Assembly (NCBI RefSeq): GCF_900109525.1
Contig: NZ_FOAN01000005.1
Coordinates: forward strand, 372,001-436,000
Length of the DNA stretch: 64,000 nucleotides
Direction of reading: 5' to 3'
DNA from: Allobosea lupini
GTDB taxonomy: Bacteria; Pseudomonadota; Alphaproteobacteria; Rhizobiales; Beijerinckiaceae
Both the position numbers and the translations under genes were made by a program. Each line of letters begins with the position of its first letter. Within the stretch, counting starts at the first letter, position 1. Shown piece after piece: positions 48,957 through 57,592 of the stretch. Below the pieces are notes generated by a model. That model made no database searches and was not told where the DNA came from. It worked only from the letters and a program-made list of their open reading frames with translations.

Positions 48957-50333
48957 ATGGCTTTGTTCAAGGACGCTTTCGACGCGACGCGCCGACTGGT
49001 CCGCGGCTGCGCCTGCGGGCGGCATGACAGCGAGGCGGCTCACAATCAGGCGATGCGCGCCGAGACTGTCGCCGCGCCTTCGGAAGAGACGACCTATCGC
49101 CGCGTCGTCGAGAACGCGCTGATGAGAGCGGTTTTCCCGCAGGACGAGGCTAGAAGGCTGTTCATCAAGACGCTGGGCGCCTCCACCGCCGCCGCCGCGA
49201 TCGCCTCCGTCTTTCCGATCGGGTTCGCCACGGAGGCGCTCGCTCAGACCGGCGGCATCGAAAAGAAGGACCTCAAGGTCGGGTTCATTCCGATCACCTG
49301 CGCGACCCCGATCATCATGGCCTCGCCGATGGGCTTCTACGCCAAGCACGGGCTGAACGTCGAGGTCATCAAGACCGCCGGATGGGCCGTCATCCGCGAC
49401 AAGACCATCAACAAGGAATACGACGCCGCCCATATGCTGGCGCCGATGCCGCTGGCGATCTCGATGGGCGCGGGATCCAATCCGATCCCGTACACGATGC
49501 CGGCCGTCGAGAACATCAACGGCCAGGCGATCACGCTATCGATGAAGCACAAGGACAAGCGCGATCCGAAAAGCTGGAAGGGCTTCAAATTCGCGGTGCC
49601 CTTCGACTATTCGATGCACAACTACCTGCTCCGCTATTATCTGGCCGAGCATGGGCTCGACCCGGATACCGACGTCCAGATCCGCGCCGTGCCGCCGCCG
49701 GAGATGGTCGCCAATCTCCGCGCCGACAACATCGACGGGTTCCTGGGGCCGGACCCCTTCAACCAGCGTGCGGTCTTCGACGGCGTGGGCTTCATCCATC
49801 TGCTGACCAAGGAGCTGTGGAACGGCCATCCCTGCTGCGGCTTCGCGGCCAGCCAGGAGTTCGTCACCGGCCAGCCCAACACCTATCGCGCCCTGCTCAA
49901 GGCGATCATCGACGCGACCGCCTTCGCCTCCAAGCAGGAGAACCGGAAGTCGATCGCCGAGGCCATCGCGCCGGCGAACTATCTCAACCAGCCGGTGACG
50001 GTGCTGGAACAGATCCTCACCGGCACCTATGCGGACGGGCTGGGGCAGGTGAAGCGCGACGCCAACCGCATCGACTTCGATCCGTTTCCCTATGACAGCT
50101 TCGCCGTCTGGATGCTGACGCAGATGAAGCGCTGGGGCCAGATCAAGGGCGACGTCGATTATGCCGGCATCGCCTCCAAGGTCTATCTCGCAACCGATAC
50201 CGCCAAGCTGATGCAGGAGGTCGGGCTGAACCCGCCGGCTCCGGGATCGAAGACCATCGTGATGATGGGCAAGACCTTCGACGCCGCAAAGCCCGAGGAC
50301 TACCTCAAAAGCTTCCCGATCAAGCGCAGCTGA
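48957..50333 (+). CDS. cynA: Nitrate/cyanate-type ABC transporter substrate-binding protein with N-terminal extension
   Basis: A 458-residue CmpA/NrtA-family binding protein. The Tat signal (ARRLFIKTLGASTAAAAIAS, twin Arg at 66-67) does not start the protein; it follows an extension of about 60 residues that carries CACGRHDSEAAH (18-29), a possible Cys/His metal site. The mature domain has VGFIPITCATPIIMASPMGF and DNIDGFLGPDPFNQRAVF, both typical of nitrate/bicarbonate/cyanate binders. The ATG at 48957 is favoured by GGAGGG; one at 48951 is also possible. With the permease, ATPase and cyanase that follow, cyanate is the likely ligand; nitrate or bicarbonate is possible. Confidence 0.82.
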   Translation: MALFKDAFDATRRLVRGCACGRHDSEAAHNQAMRAETVAAPSEETTYRRVVENALMRAVFPQDEARRLFIKTLGASTAAAAIASVFPIGFATEALAQTGGIEKKDLKVGFIPITCATPIIMASPMGFYAKHGLNVEVIKTAGWAVIRDKTINKEYDAAHMLAPMPLAISMGAGSNPIPYTMPAVENINGQAITLSMKHKDKRDPKSWKGFKFAVPFDYSMHNYLLRYYLAEHGLDPDTDVQIRAVPPPEMVANLRADNIDGFLGPDPFNQRAVFDGVGFIHLLTKELWNGHPCCGFAASQEFVTGQPNTYRALLKAIIDATAFASKQENRKSIAEAIAPANYLNQPVTVLEQILTGTYADGLGQVKRDANRIDFDPFPYDSFAVWMLTQMKRWGQIKGDVDYAGIASKVYLATDTAKLMQEVGLNPPAPGSKTIVMMGKTFDAAKPEDYLKSFPIKRS

Positions 50334-50356
50334 CGCGCTGGTGACGGAGCGGTAGA

Positions 50357-51199
50357 ATGACGATCAGCCCCAATCTTCGCGCCTCGGTCCTGTCGCTGAC
50401 GATTCTCCTCGTCTTCCTGGCCGCCTGGCAGATCGCCACGCTGGGCGGGAGCGGGCCAGCGTCCAACATCGATCCGGAATACGCCAAGCTGATGGGCCAG
50501 CAGGTCACGCAGGGCAAGTCCGCGATGCCCGGACCGCTCGATGTCGCCAAGACGATCTGGGGGCATCTGAAGGACCCCTTCTACGACAAGGGTCCCAACG
50601 ACAAGGGGCTCGGAATCCAGCTCGCCTATTCGCTCGGACGGGTGCTGCTCGGCTATGCGCTGGCGGTTCTGCTGGCGATCCCGCTCGGCTTCCTGATCGG
50701 CATGTCGCCGCTGATCTCGAAGGCGCTCGACCCTTTCATCCAGGTGCTGAAGCCGATCTCGCCTTTGGCCTGGATGCCGCTGGCGCTCTACACGATCAAG
50801 GACTCTGGCATTTCGGCGATCTTCGTCATCTTCATCTGCTCGGTCTGGCCGATGCTGCTGAACACCGCCTTCGGCGTATCGGCCGTGCGGAAGGAATGGC
50901 TGAACGTGGCGCGCACCCTCGAGGTCGGCCCGGTCAGGCGCGCCTTCACCGTCATCCTGCCGGCCGCGGCCCCGACGATCCTGACCGGCATGCGGATATC
51001 GATCGGCATCGCCTGGCTCGTCATCGTGGCGGCTGAGATGCTCGTGGGTGGCACCGGCATCGGCTACTTCGTCTGGAACGAGTGGAACAACCTTTCGATC
51101 ACCAATGTGATCGTCGCCATCTTCGTCATCGGCGTGATGGGCATGCTCCTCGACCAGACCCTGGCGCGGTTCCAGCGCGCCGTCACCTATCCGGATTGA
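50357..51199 (+). CDS. cynB: Nitrate/cyanate-type ABC transporter permease
   Basis: A 280-residue SsuC/NrtB-type permease. It has a polar periplasmic loop after helix 1 and six predicted helices, with IQVLKPISPLAWMPLALYTI and the EAA-type loop EWLNVARTLEVGPVRRAFTV followed by ILPAAAPTILTG. It lies between the binding-protein and ATPase genes, 23 bp after the former. Confidence 0.88.
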   Translation: MTISPNLRASVLSLTILLVFLAAWQIATLGGSGPASNIDPEYAKLMGQQVTQGKSAMPGPLDVAKTIWGHLKDPFYDKGPNDKGLGIQLAYSLGRVLLGYALAVLLAIPLGFLIGMSPLISKALDPFIQVLKPISPLAWMPLALYTIKDSGISAIFVIFICSVWPMLLNTAFGVSAVRKEWLNVARTLEVGPVRRAFTVILPAAAPTILTGMRISIGIAWLVIVAAEMLVGGTGIGYFVWNEWNNLSITNVIVAIFVIGVMGMLLDQTLARFQRAVTYPD

Positions 51200-51207
51200 G
51201 CGGCGCC

Positions 51208-52107
51208 ATGCAGGATCTGTCGGCCAACCCCAAATTCATTTCGATCGAGGGCATTTCCCGGCGCTATCCGAAGAGCGGGGGCGGAACCACGACGATCTTC
51301 GAAGATCTCTGGTTCTCGATGAGAAAGGGCGAGTTCGCCTGTGTCATCGGCCACTCCGGCTGCGGCAAGACCACGGTCCTCAACATCCTGAACGGGCTCG
51401 ATGCACCCGATGACGGCGCAGCGATCGTCGACGGCAGGGCGATCGAAGGCCCGTCGCTGGATCGCGCCGTGATCTTCCAGGGCCACTCCCTGCTGCCGTG
51501 GCGCACTGTGCTCGGAAACGTCGCCTATGCAGTCGCGGCCCGGCACCGCGACTGGCCGAGGGCGAAGGTGCAGGCCCATGCGATGGCCTTCATCGAGAAG
51601 GTCGGCCTCAAGGGGTCCGAACTGAAAAAGCCGTCCGAGCTTTCGGGCGGGATGAAGCAGCGCGTCGGCATCGCACGCGCGCTGTCCATCGAACCCAAGA
51701 TGATGCTGATGGACGAGCCCTTTTCGGCGCTTGATGCCCTGACACGCGGAACGCTGCAGGACGAGGTCCGGCGCATCTGCCTGGAGACCGGTCAGACCGC
51801 CTTCATGATCACCCACGACGTCGACGAGGCGATCTATCTCGCCGACCGCATCGTGCTGATGACCAACGGACCGCAGGCGATGGTGGCCGAGATCGTCGAG
51901 AACCCCCTCCCCCGCAACCGCGTGCGGACCGAGATCCATCATCACCCCGACTACTACGCCATCCGCAACCACTTGATCGACTTCCTGGTCTTCCGCTCGA
52001 AGACGTTCAAGGACGCGATCCCGGCAGGTTACGACCGCAGACACCCCCCCGTGGTGCGGCCGGCCGCCAGCGGAAGCACGGCTCCCTCAGGCTCGCGCGC
52101 GGCCTGA
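51208..52107 (+). CDS. cynD: Nitrate/cyanate-type ABC transporter ATPase
   Basis: A 299-residue ATPase of the NrtD/SsuB type: Walker A GHSGCGKTTVLN, Q-loop IFQGHSLLPWRTVLGN, signature ELSGGMKQRVGIARAL, Walker B MMLMDEPFSALDALTR, H-loop MITHDVDEAIYLADR. The C-terminal tail is Pro/Ser-rich and not conserved. The ATG at 51208 is 8 bp after the permease stop. The open frame extends further upstream inside the permease gene but is not coding there. Confidence 0.9.
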   Translation: MQDLSANPKFISIEGISRRYPKSGGGTTTIFEDLWFSMRKGEFACVIGHSGCGKTTVLNILNGLDAPDDGAAIVDGRAIEGPSLDRAVIFQGHSLLPWRTVLGNVAYAVAARHRDWPRAKVQAHAMAFIEKVGLKGSELKKPSELSGGMKQRVGIARALSIEPKMMLMDEPFSALDALTRGTLQDEVRRICLETGQTAFMITHDVDEAIYLADRIVLMTNGPQAMVAEIVENPLPRNRVRTEIHHHPDYYAIRNHLIDFLVFRSKTFKDAIPAGYDRRHPPVVRPAASGSTAPSGSRAA

Positions 52108-52155
52108 GCTGTCCCCAGGCGCCAAAGATCGATCTTTATCGAGAGGATGCAGACC

Positions 52156-52644
52156 ATGAAACGTGAAGAGCTGACCGAGAAGATTCTCGACATCAAGCGC
52201 GAGAAGGGCTGGACCTGGAAGCATATCACCTCGGAGATCGGCGGGATGTCCGAGGTGCTGATCGTCGGGGCGCTGCTGGGCCAGATGAAGCTGGTCAAGC
52301 CGCTCGCCAGGGCCGCGGCCGAGCTGTTCGGCCTGACCGAGATGGAAGAGCGCATGCTCAACGAAGTGCCTTATCGCGGCACGGGCACGCCGATGCCGCC
52401 GACCGACCCGCTGATCTATCGCTTCTACGAGATGGTGATGGTCAACGGGCCGGCCTGGAAGGCGCTGATCGAGGAAGAGTTCGGCGACGGCATCATGTCG
52501 GCCATCGACTTCAACATCTCCTTCGAGCGTGAGCCGAACCCGAAGGGCGATCGCGTCAAGATCGGGATGTCGGGCAAGTTCCTGCCGTACAAATACTACG
52601 GCAACGGGCAGGGCATCCCGGAATACGGCTTCAAGGAAGCCTGA
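52156..52644 (+). CDS. cynS: Cyanate hydratase (cyanase)
   Basis: A 162-residue cyanase. N-terminal helical domain [17 protein letters not shown], then [20 protein letters not shown] (catalytic Arg and Glu) and [13 protein letters not shown] (catalytic Ser), ending [10 protein letters not shown]. It turns cyanate and bicarbonate into CO2 and carbamate, which gives ammonia. The ATG at 52156 with GAGAGG upstream is favoured over 52147. It is the last gene of the sigma-54-promoted operon, so cyanate serves as a nitrogen source. Confidence 0.95.
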   Translation: MKREELTEKILDIKREKGWTWKHITSEIGGMSEVLIVGALLGQMKLVKPLARAAAELFGLTEMEERMLNEVPYRGTGTPMPPTDPLIYRFYEMVMVNGPAWKALIEEEFGDGIMSAIDFNISFEREPNPKGDRVKIGMSGKFLPYKYYGNGQGIPEYGFKEA

Positions 52645-52645
52645 G

Positions 52646-52889
52646 CCAATCACGCGGCCGCCGCTGCCGCCGTTCACACGCGTTCTCCACCATCCAGAAA
52701 GTCCGGATGGCGGAGAACGCGTGGAACCAGCGTGATCCGGAGCGCGTCGCTCTCGCCTATCCGCCGGACAGTATCTGGCGGAACCGCTCGCAGTTCTTCG
52801 CAGGGCGCGACGCCATCGTCGCGTTCCTGCCGCGCAAATTGGAGCGGCAGCTGGAATACCGGCTCGTGAAGGAACTGGCGCCGGGGTAA
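52646..52889 (+). pseudogene. DUF1348-like (NTF2-like) protein remnant
   Basis: From just after cynS, one frame reads RPPLPPFTR, then after a frameshift another reads [40 protein letters not shown] and YRLVKEL before an early stop. Full-length relatives carry on for about another 90 residues. It is a truncated, frameshifted NTF2-like gene. In relatives such genes are often orphans; nothing ties it to cyanate use. Confidence 0.65.
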
Positions 52890-52949
52890 CGTGGCGATCA
52901 CCGGTCGACAGTCCCGAGACCGAGCCGCTAGTCAGGTTGCCGACCGCGC

Positions 52950-52964
52950 TGGCACAACCTTTGC
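52950..52964 (+). promoter_or_regulatory. Consensus sigma-54 promoter of the nucleobase operon
   Basis: TGGCAC-AACCT-TTGC, followed by T, is a perfect match to the -24/-12 consensus. It lies 57 bp upstream of the binding-protein ATG and points in its direction. Confidence 0.85.
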
Positions 52965-52969
52965 TCAGC

Positions 52970-52981
52970 CTTACGCGTAAG
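52970..52981. promoter_or_regulatory. Palindrome at the expected transcription start
   Basis: CTTACGCGTAAG is a perfect 12-bp palindrome, 5 bp downstream of the -12 box and so overlapping the expected start of transcription. It could bind a repressor that adds substrate control to sigma-54 control. No regulator gene is adjacent. Confidence 0.45.
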
Positions 52982-53020
52982 CCTAAGCTCATGACGAACA
53001 TGTTGTCGGGGAGGAGATCG

Positions 53021-54019
53021 ATGGTGCTGATGGTGAACCGGCGCAGGGCGCTCGGACTGGGTGTGGGTCTCGCTTCGACGGCGCTCGCGCAGGGCGGCTT
53101 CGCTCAGGGCAAGAGACCGTTGAGCGTAGCCGCCATCTATACGGTCCCGGTCGAGCAGCAATGGGTCTCACGCATCCACAAAGCGCTAAACGCTGCCAAG
53201 GAGCGCGGCGACATCACCTATAAATTCTCCGAGAACGTCACCAATACCGATTACGAGCGCGTCATGCGCCAATATTCGACCGAAGGCGCCGACCTCGTCG
53301 TCGGCGAGGTCTTCGGCGTCGAGCGCGCGGCGCGCAAGGTCGCGACCGACTTCCCCAAGGCCGCCTATCTGATGGGCTCCTCGTTCCAGCCCTCAAAGCC
53401 GAATTTCTCGGTCTTCGACAACTTCATCCACGAACCCTCGTTCCTGACCGGCATGGTGGCGGGCACGGCGACCAAGTCAAACGTCATCGGCCTCGTCGGC
53501 GGCTATGCCATTCCGGAGGTCAACCGGCTGATGAACGCCTTCATGGAAGGCGCGCTTTCGGTCAATCCGCAGGCGAAGTTCCTCGTGACCTTCATCAACT
53601 CCTGGTACGACCCGCCGAAGGCCAAGGAAGCCGCCTTCGCGATGATCGACAAGAAGGCGGACGTTCTCTACGCCGAGCGCTTCGGCGTCACGGACGCCGC
53701 CAAGGAGCGCGGCGTCAAGGCGATCGGCAATGTCATCGACACGGCCTCCCAGTATCCGGGCGTGGTCCTGGCCTCGGCGCTTTGGCACATGGAGCCAACG
53801 ATCGACCGGGTCATCAAGAACGTCGCCAGCGGCACCTACGAGCCTGCCGATTACGGCGTCTACAGTTACATGGCCCATGGCGGCGCGAGCCTGTCCCCGC
53901 TCGATCCCAAGCTCGTGCCCCAGGACGTCATCGACGTCGTGAAGGCAAAGGAGAAGGACATTCTCGACGGCGCCTTCCGCGTGAACGTCAACGACGCAGA
54001 GCCGAAGTCGACCGCTTGA
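53021..54019 (+). CDS. BMP-family ABC transporter substrate-binding protein
   Basis: A 332-residue BMP/Med/PnrA-family protein with a Tat-type signal (NRRRALGLGVGLASTALAQ) and no lipobox cysteine. Landmarks: AAIYTVPVEQQWVSRIHKAL, VVGEVFGVERAARKVATDFP, IHEPSFLTGMVAG and IGLVGGYAIPEVNRLMNAFM. Family members bind purine nucleosides or nucleobase-like ligands. GGGGAGGAG precedes the ATG at 53021. It is the first gene of the operon behind the sigma-54 promoter. Confidence 0.88.
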   Translation: MVLMVNRRRALGLGVGLASTALAQGGFAQGKRPLSVAAIYTVPVEQQWVSRIHKALNAAKERGDITYKFSENVTNTDYERVMRQYSTEGADLVVGEVFGVERAARKVATDFPKAAYLMGSSFQPSKPNFSVFDNFIHEPSFLTGMVAGTATKSNVIGLVGGYAIPEVNRLMNAFMEGALSVNPQAKFLVTFINSWYDPPKAKEAAFAMIDKKADVLYAERFGVTDAAKERGVKAIGNVIDTASQYPGVVLASALWHMEPTIDRVIKNVASGTYEPADYGVYSYMAHGGASLSPLDPKLVPQDVIDVVKAKEKDILDGAFRVNVNDAEPKSTA

Positions 54020-55569
54020 GCGCCGAGGGGCCAGCCTTCGCGCCCGTCCTGGCGCTGCGCGGCATCACCAAGCGCTTCGGCGCGCTGACGGCGAACGACG
54101 CGGTCGATCTCACTTTGCACGGCGGCGAGATCGTCGCGTTGCTCGGCGAGAACGGCGCGGGCAAGACCACGCTGATGAACATCCTCTTAGGCCATTATCT
54201 GGCCGACCAGGGGGAGGTCTCGGTCGCTTCCCCCGAAGGCGAGCTGCGGCCGCTGCCGCAGGGCTCGCCGCTGGCGGCGCTCAACGCCGGCATCGGGATG
54301 GTGCACCAGCATTTCACCCTGGCCGAGAACCTGACCGGGTTCGAGAACATCGTGCTCGGGCTCGAACCGCTGTTTGGGCTGGCGCGCGGGCGGCGCGCCA
54401 TGCGCCGCACCGTCGAGGCCCTGATGGCGCGCACGGGACTTGTCGTGCGGCTCGACCTTCGCGTCGCGGAGCTCGGCGTCGGCGAACGCCAGCGCATCGA
54501 AATCCTCAAGGCGCTCTCGCGCCGCACCCGCATCCTCGTGCTCGACGAGCCCACGGCCGTGCTGACCCCGCAGGAGGCCGAAGGTCTCTTCGCGGCGCTG
54601 CGGGCCTTGGCCGCCGAGGGGCTGGGCATCGTGTTCATCAGCCACAAGCTCGACGAGGTGCTCGCACTGTCGCAGCGGCTCGTCGTGCTGCGCGCCGGCC
54701 GCAAGGTCGCCGACCGGCCGACCGTGGGCGCCGATCGGGCCCTGATCGCACAGCTGATGGTCGGCGAAGAGGTCGAGGTCGAGCGCCCGGCGCCCGCCCA
54801 ACCCGGCCCGGCCGCACTGGAGCTCCAGCGCGTCTCGGCGGGCTCCGGCCGCACGCGGCTGATCGAGGCCACGCTGATCTTGCGACAGGGCGAGATCGTC
54901 GGCATCGCCGGCGTATCCGGCAACGGTCAGTCGAGCCTCGCCGGGCTGGTCGCGGGCCTGCTCGGACCCGACAGCGGCATCATGACGGTCTTGGGCCGGC
55001 AGGGCGGTGCTAGCCCGGCCGAGCGGCGGCGCGACGGCGTCGGGCGGCTCGCCGAAGACCGCCATCGCGACGGCATGGTCGGCGACATGACGGTCGCGGA
55101 GAATCTCGTGATCGAGCGGCGCGGCGAAAGGCCGTTCAGCCATCTCGGCCTGTTGCGGCCGAAGGCGATCCGCGCGGCGGCGCAGGACGCCATCGCCTCC
55201 TACGACATCCGCTGCCCCGGCCCGGATGCCCCGCTTCGGCTGCTCTCGGGCGGCAATATCCAGAAGCTGCTGCTGGCGCGGGCGCTGGCGGGCGCACCCC
55301 GCCTCATCCTCGCCAACCAGCCGACGCGCGGCCTGGATATCGGCGCGACGGTCAGCGTCCATCGCCGGCTGCGCGAGGCGGCGGAGGCCGGTGCGGCCGT
55401 GCTGCTGATTTCGGAGGATCTCGACGAGCTTTTCGCGCTGAGCCATCGCATCGCGGTGATCCATGGCGGACGGCTGACGCCCACAGCCGACGCCGACCGG
55501 CTGAGCGCGGCCGAGATCGGGCTCGCCATGGCAGGCGAAGCCTTCTCCGCCTTCGGAGCCGCGGCATGA
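54016..55569 (+). CDS. BMP-type ABC transporter ATPase, two ABC domains
   Basis: A 517-residue RbsA-like fusion of two ATPase domains. Domain 1 is complete: GENGAGKTTLMN, signature LGVGERQRIEILKAL, LVLDEPTAVLTPQE, FISHKL. In domain 2 the P-loop is GVSGNGQSS (lacking the usual Lys), the signature is LSGGNIQKLLLARAL and the Walker B region is LANQPTRGLDIGA, with Gln for the catalytic Glu, as is usual for this subfamily. The start is a TTG at 54016 overlapping the previous stop. Confidence 0.88.
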   Translation: MSAEGPAFAPVLALRGITKRFGALTANDAVDLTLHGGEIVALLGENGAGKTTLMNILLGHYLADQGEVSVASPEGELRPLPQGSPLAALNAGIGMVHQHFTLAENLTGFENIVLGLEPLFGLARGRRAMRRTVEALMARTGLVVRLDLRVAELGVGERQRIEILKALSRRTRILVLDEPTAVLTPQEAEGLFAALRALAAEGLGIVFISHKLDEVLALSQRLVVLRAGRKVADRPTVGADRALIAQLMVGEEVEVERPAPAQPGPAALELQRVSAGSGRTRLIEATLILRQGEIVGIAGVSGNGQSSLAGLVAGLLGPDSGIMTVLGRQGGASPAERRRDGVGRLAEDRHRDGMVGDMTVAENLVIERRGERPFSHLGLLRPKAIRAAAQDAIASYDIRCPGPDAPLRLLSGGNIQKLLLARALAGAPRLILANQPTRGLDIGATVSVHRRLREAAEAGAAVLLISEDLDELFALSHRIAVIHGGRLTPTADADRLSAAEIGLAMAGEAFSAFGAAA

Positions 55570-56627
55570 TCCGCTTCGAGCCGCGCGCGCAGCCTTCCCT
55601 GCTGCTCAGGATCGCGATCCCAATTGCTTCGGCGCTGTCCGCGCTGCTGCTGTCGCTCGTCATCCTGGCGCTGACCGGCACCCCGGCCTCCCGTGCCATC
55701 GGCCTGCTGCTCGCTGGCGCCGCAGGTTCGGTCTTCGCGCTCACGGAGACATTGACGCGGGCGACGCCGCTGATCCTCACCGGGCTCGCCGCAGCCATCG
55801 CCTTTCGCTCGCGGCTCTGGAATATCGGCGCGGAAGGGCAGCTCTATGCCGGAGCGCTCGCGGCCGTCGCCATCGGTTCCGGGGCGATCGAAGGGCCGCC
55901 CTGGCTGATGCTGCCGCTGGTTTGCCTGGCCGGAGCGCTGGCGGGCGGGCTCCTGATGCTCGGGCCGGCGCTGCTGAAGGCGAAGCTCTCGGTCGACGAG
56001 GTGGTGACGACCCTTCTCCTCAACTTCGTCGTGCTGCTCTTCGTGCAGATGATGCTCGAAGGACCGCTCAAGGATCCGATGGGCATGGGCTGGCCGCAGT
56101 CGGCGCCTATCGTCGACGAGGCGGCCTTGCCAAAGCTCGTCGCGCAGATGCGGCTGCATGCCGGGCTGATCATCGCGCTCGTCGCGGCGCTGCTCGTCGC
56201 CTTCCTGCAGCGTGCGACGGTGCTGGGTTTCGAGATGCGGGCGGTCGGCGGCAATGCCAGCGCCGCCGCCTTCGCCGGCATCCCGGTCGCGGCGACGCTG
56301 GTGAAGACCGGCTTCCTCTCCGGCGCGCTAGCTGGCCTGGCCGGGGCCGGCGAGGTGGCGGGGCTGAAGGGCTATCTGACCAGCGACCTCTCGCCCGGCT
56401 TCGGCTATGCCGGCATCGTCGTCGCCATGCTGGCGGCGCTGGAACCGCTGGCCGTGATCCCGGCCGCGGTCTTCATCGCCGGCATCTTCGTCGGCGCCGA
56501 CACGATGAGCCGCAGCCTCGGCGTCTCCAACTATTTCGCCGATCTGGTCGTGGCGCTCTCGCTGCTCTGCGTCCTCGTCGGCTCGCTGTTCCTGCGCTAT
56601 CGGCTGCGCCGGGTGGAGACGGCATGA
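55566..56627 (+). CDS. BMP-type ABC transporter permease 1
   Basis: A 353-residue BPD_transp_2 permease of the nucleoside-import type: AIAFRSRLWNIGAEGQLYAGAL, SVDEVVTTLLLNFVVLLFVQ, and RAVGGNASAAAFAGI. Overlaps the ATPase stop and the next permease start by four bases each. Confidence 0.9.
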   Translation: MIRFEPRAQPSLLLRIAIPIASALSALLLSLVILALTGTPASRAIGLLLAGAAGSVFALTETLTRATPLILTGLAAAIAFRSRLWNIGAEGQLYAGALAAVAIGSGAIEGPPWLMLPLVCLAGALAGGLLMLGPALLKAKLSVDEVVTTLLLNFVVLLFVQMMLEGPLKDPMGMGWPQSAPIVDEAALPKLVAQMRLHAGLIIALVAALLVAFLQRATVLGFEMRAVGGNASAAAFAGIPVAATLVKTGFLSGALAGLAGAGEVAGLKGYLTSDLSPGFGYAGIVVAMLAALEPLAVIPAAVFIAGIFVGADTMSRSLGVSNYFADLVVALSLLCVLVGSLFLRYRLRRVETA

Positions 56628-57568
56628 GCGAGGCATTCGAGATTCTGCTGCAGGCCAATTTCTGGGCGGCGGCGATCCGGATCGCGACGCCGCTGATCTT
56701 CGGCGTGCTCGGCGCGCTGATCTGCGAGCGGGCGGGCGTGCTCAATCTCGGCATCGAGGGCATCTTCGTCGCCGGGGCCATGGCGGGCTGGCTTTCGGTC
56801 TATCTCGGCCTGCCGCTTTGGCTCGGCGTCACTGTGGCGGCGATGGCGGGGGCGTGCCTCGGCCTGCTGCATGGCTGCCTGACCGTGGTCCTCGGCCTCT
56901 CTCAGCATGTCGCCGGCATCGGCATCACGCTGTTCGCGACGAGCGCCGCCTATTTCGGCTACCGCGTCGCCTTTCCCGCCGTGACGACGCCGCCGCGCAT
57001 CGAACCCTTCCAGCCGCTCGGCCTCGGCTTCCTCGACGCCGTGCCGATCCTCGGCCCTGCCCTGTCGCAGCAGACGGCGCTGACATGGCTCGCCTTCGCG
57101 GTGGTCGGCCTCACCGCCTTCGTGCTGGCGAAGACGCCGCTCGGTCTCGCGATCCGTGCCGTCGGCGACAATCCGGCTTCGGTCGACGCACAAGGGCTTT
57201 CCGTCGCCGGGCTGCGGATGGGCGCGCTGGCTGCCGGCTCGGCGCTGATGGCGATCGGCGGCGCCTTCCTGACCATGTCGGCGTTCAACGCCTTCTTCTT
57301 CGGCATGATCAACGGGCGCGGCTGGGTCTGCATCGCGCTCACCGTCTTCGCTTCCTGGCGGCCGGGCAAGGCGCTGCTCGGCGCGCTGCTCTTTGGCGCC
57401 TTCGACGCCTATCAGCTCAGGCTCCAGACGCTCGCCGGCGGCGTAGTGCCGAGCCAGCTCTTCCTGATGCTTCCCTATCTGCTCTCGATCGCGGCCTTGA
57501 TCCTGGTCGCGCGCAAGGCTGACTATCCGCGCGCCCTGATGAAGCCCTACATCAAGGGCGAACGCTGA
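56624..57568 (+). CDS. BMP-type ABC transporter permease 2
   Basis: A 314-residue partner permease, with GALICERAGVLNLGIEGIF, GLSQHVAGIGITLFATSAAY and LAIRAVGDNPASVDAQGLSV as family landmarks. The ATG at 56624 starts a complete first helix; an upstream extension of the frame lies inside permease 1. Followed 24 bp later by the deaminase gene. Confidence 0.9.
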   Translation: MSEAFEILLQANFWAAAIRIATPLIFGVLGALICERAGVLNLGIEGIFVAGAMAGWLSVYLGLPLWLGVTVAAMAGACLGLLHGCLTVVLGLSQHVAGIGITLFATSAAYFGYRVAFPAVTTPPRIEPFQPLGLGFLDAVPILGPALSQQTALTWLAFAVVGLTAFVLAKTPLGLAIRAVGDNPASVDAQGLSVAGLRMGALAAGSALMAIGGAFLTMSAFNAFFFGMINGRGWVCIALTVFASWRPGKALLGALLFGAFDAYQLRLQTLAGGVVPSQLFLMLPYLLSIAALILVARKADYPRALMKPYIKGER

Positions 57569-57592
57569 TTCTTTCGCGAGCGACGACCTGCC

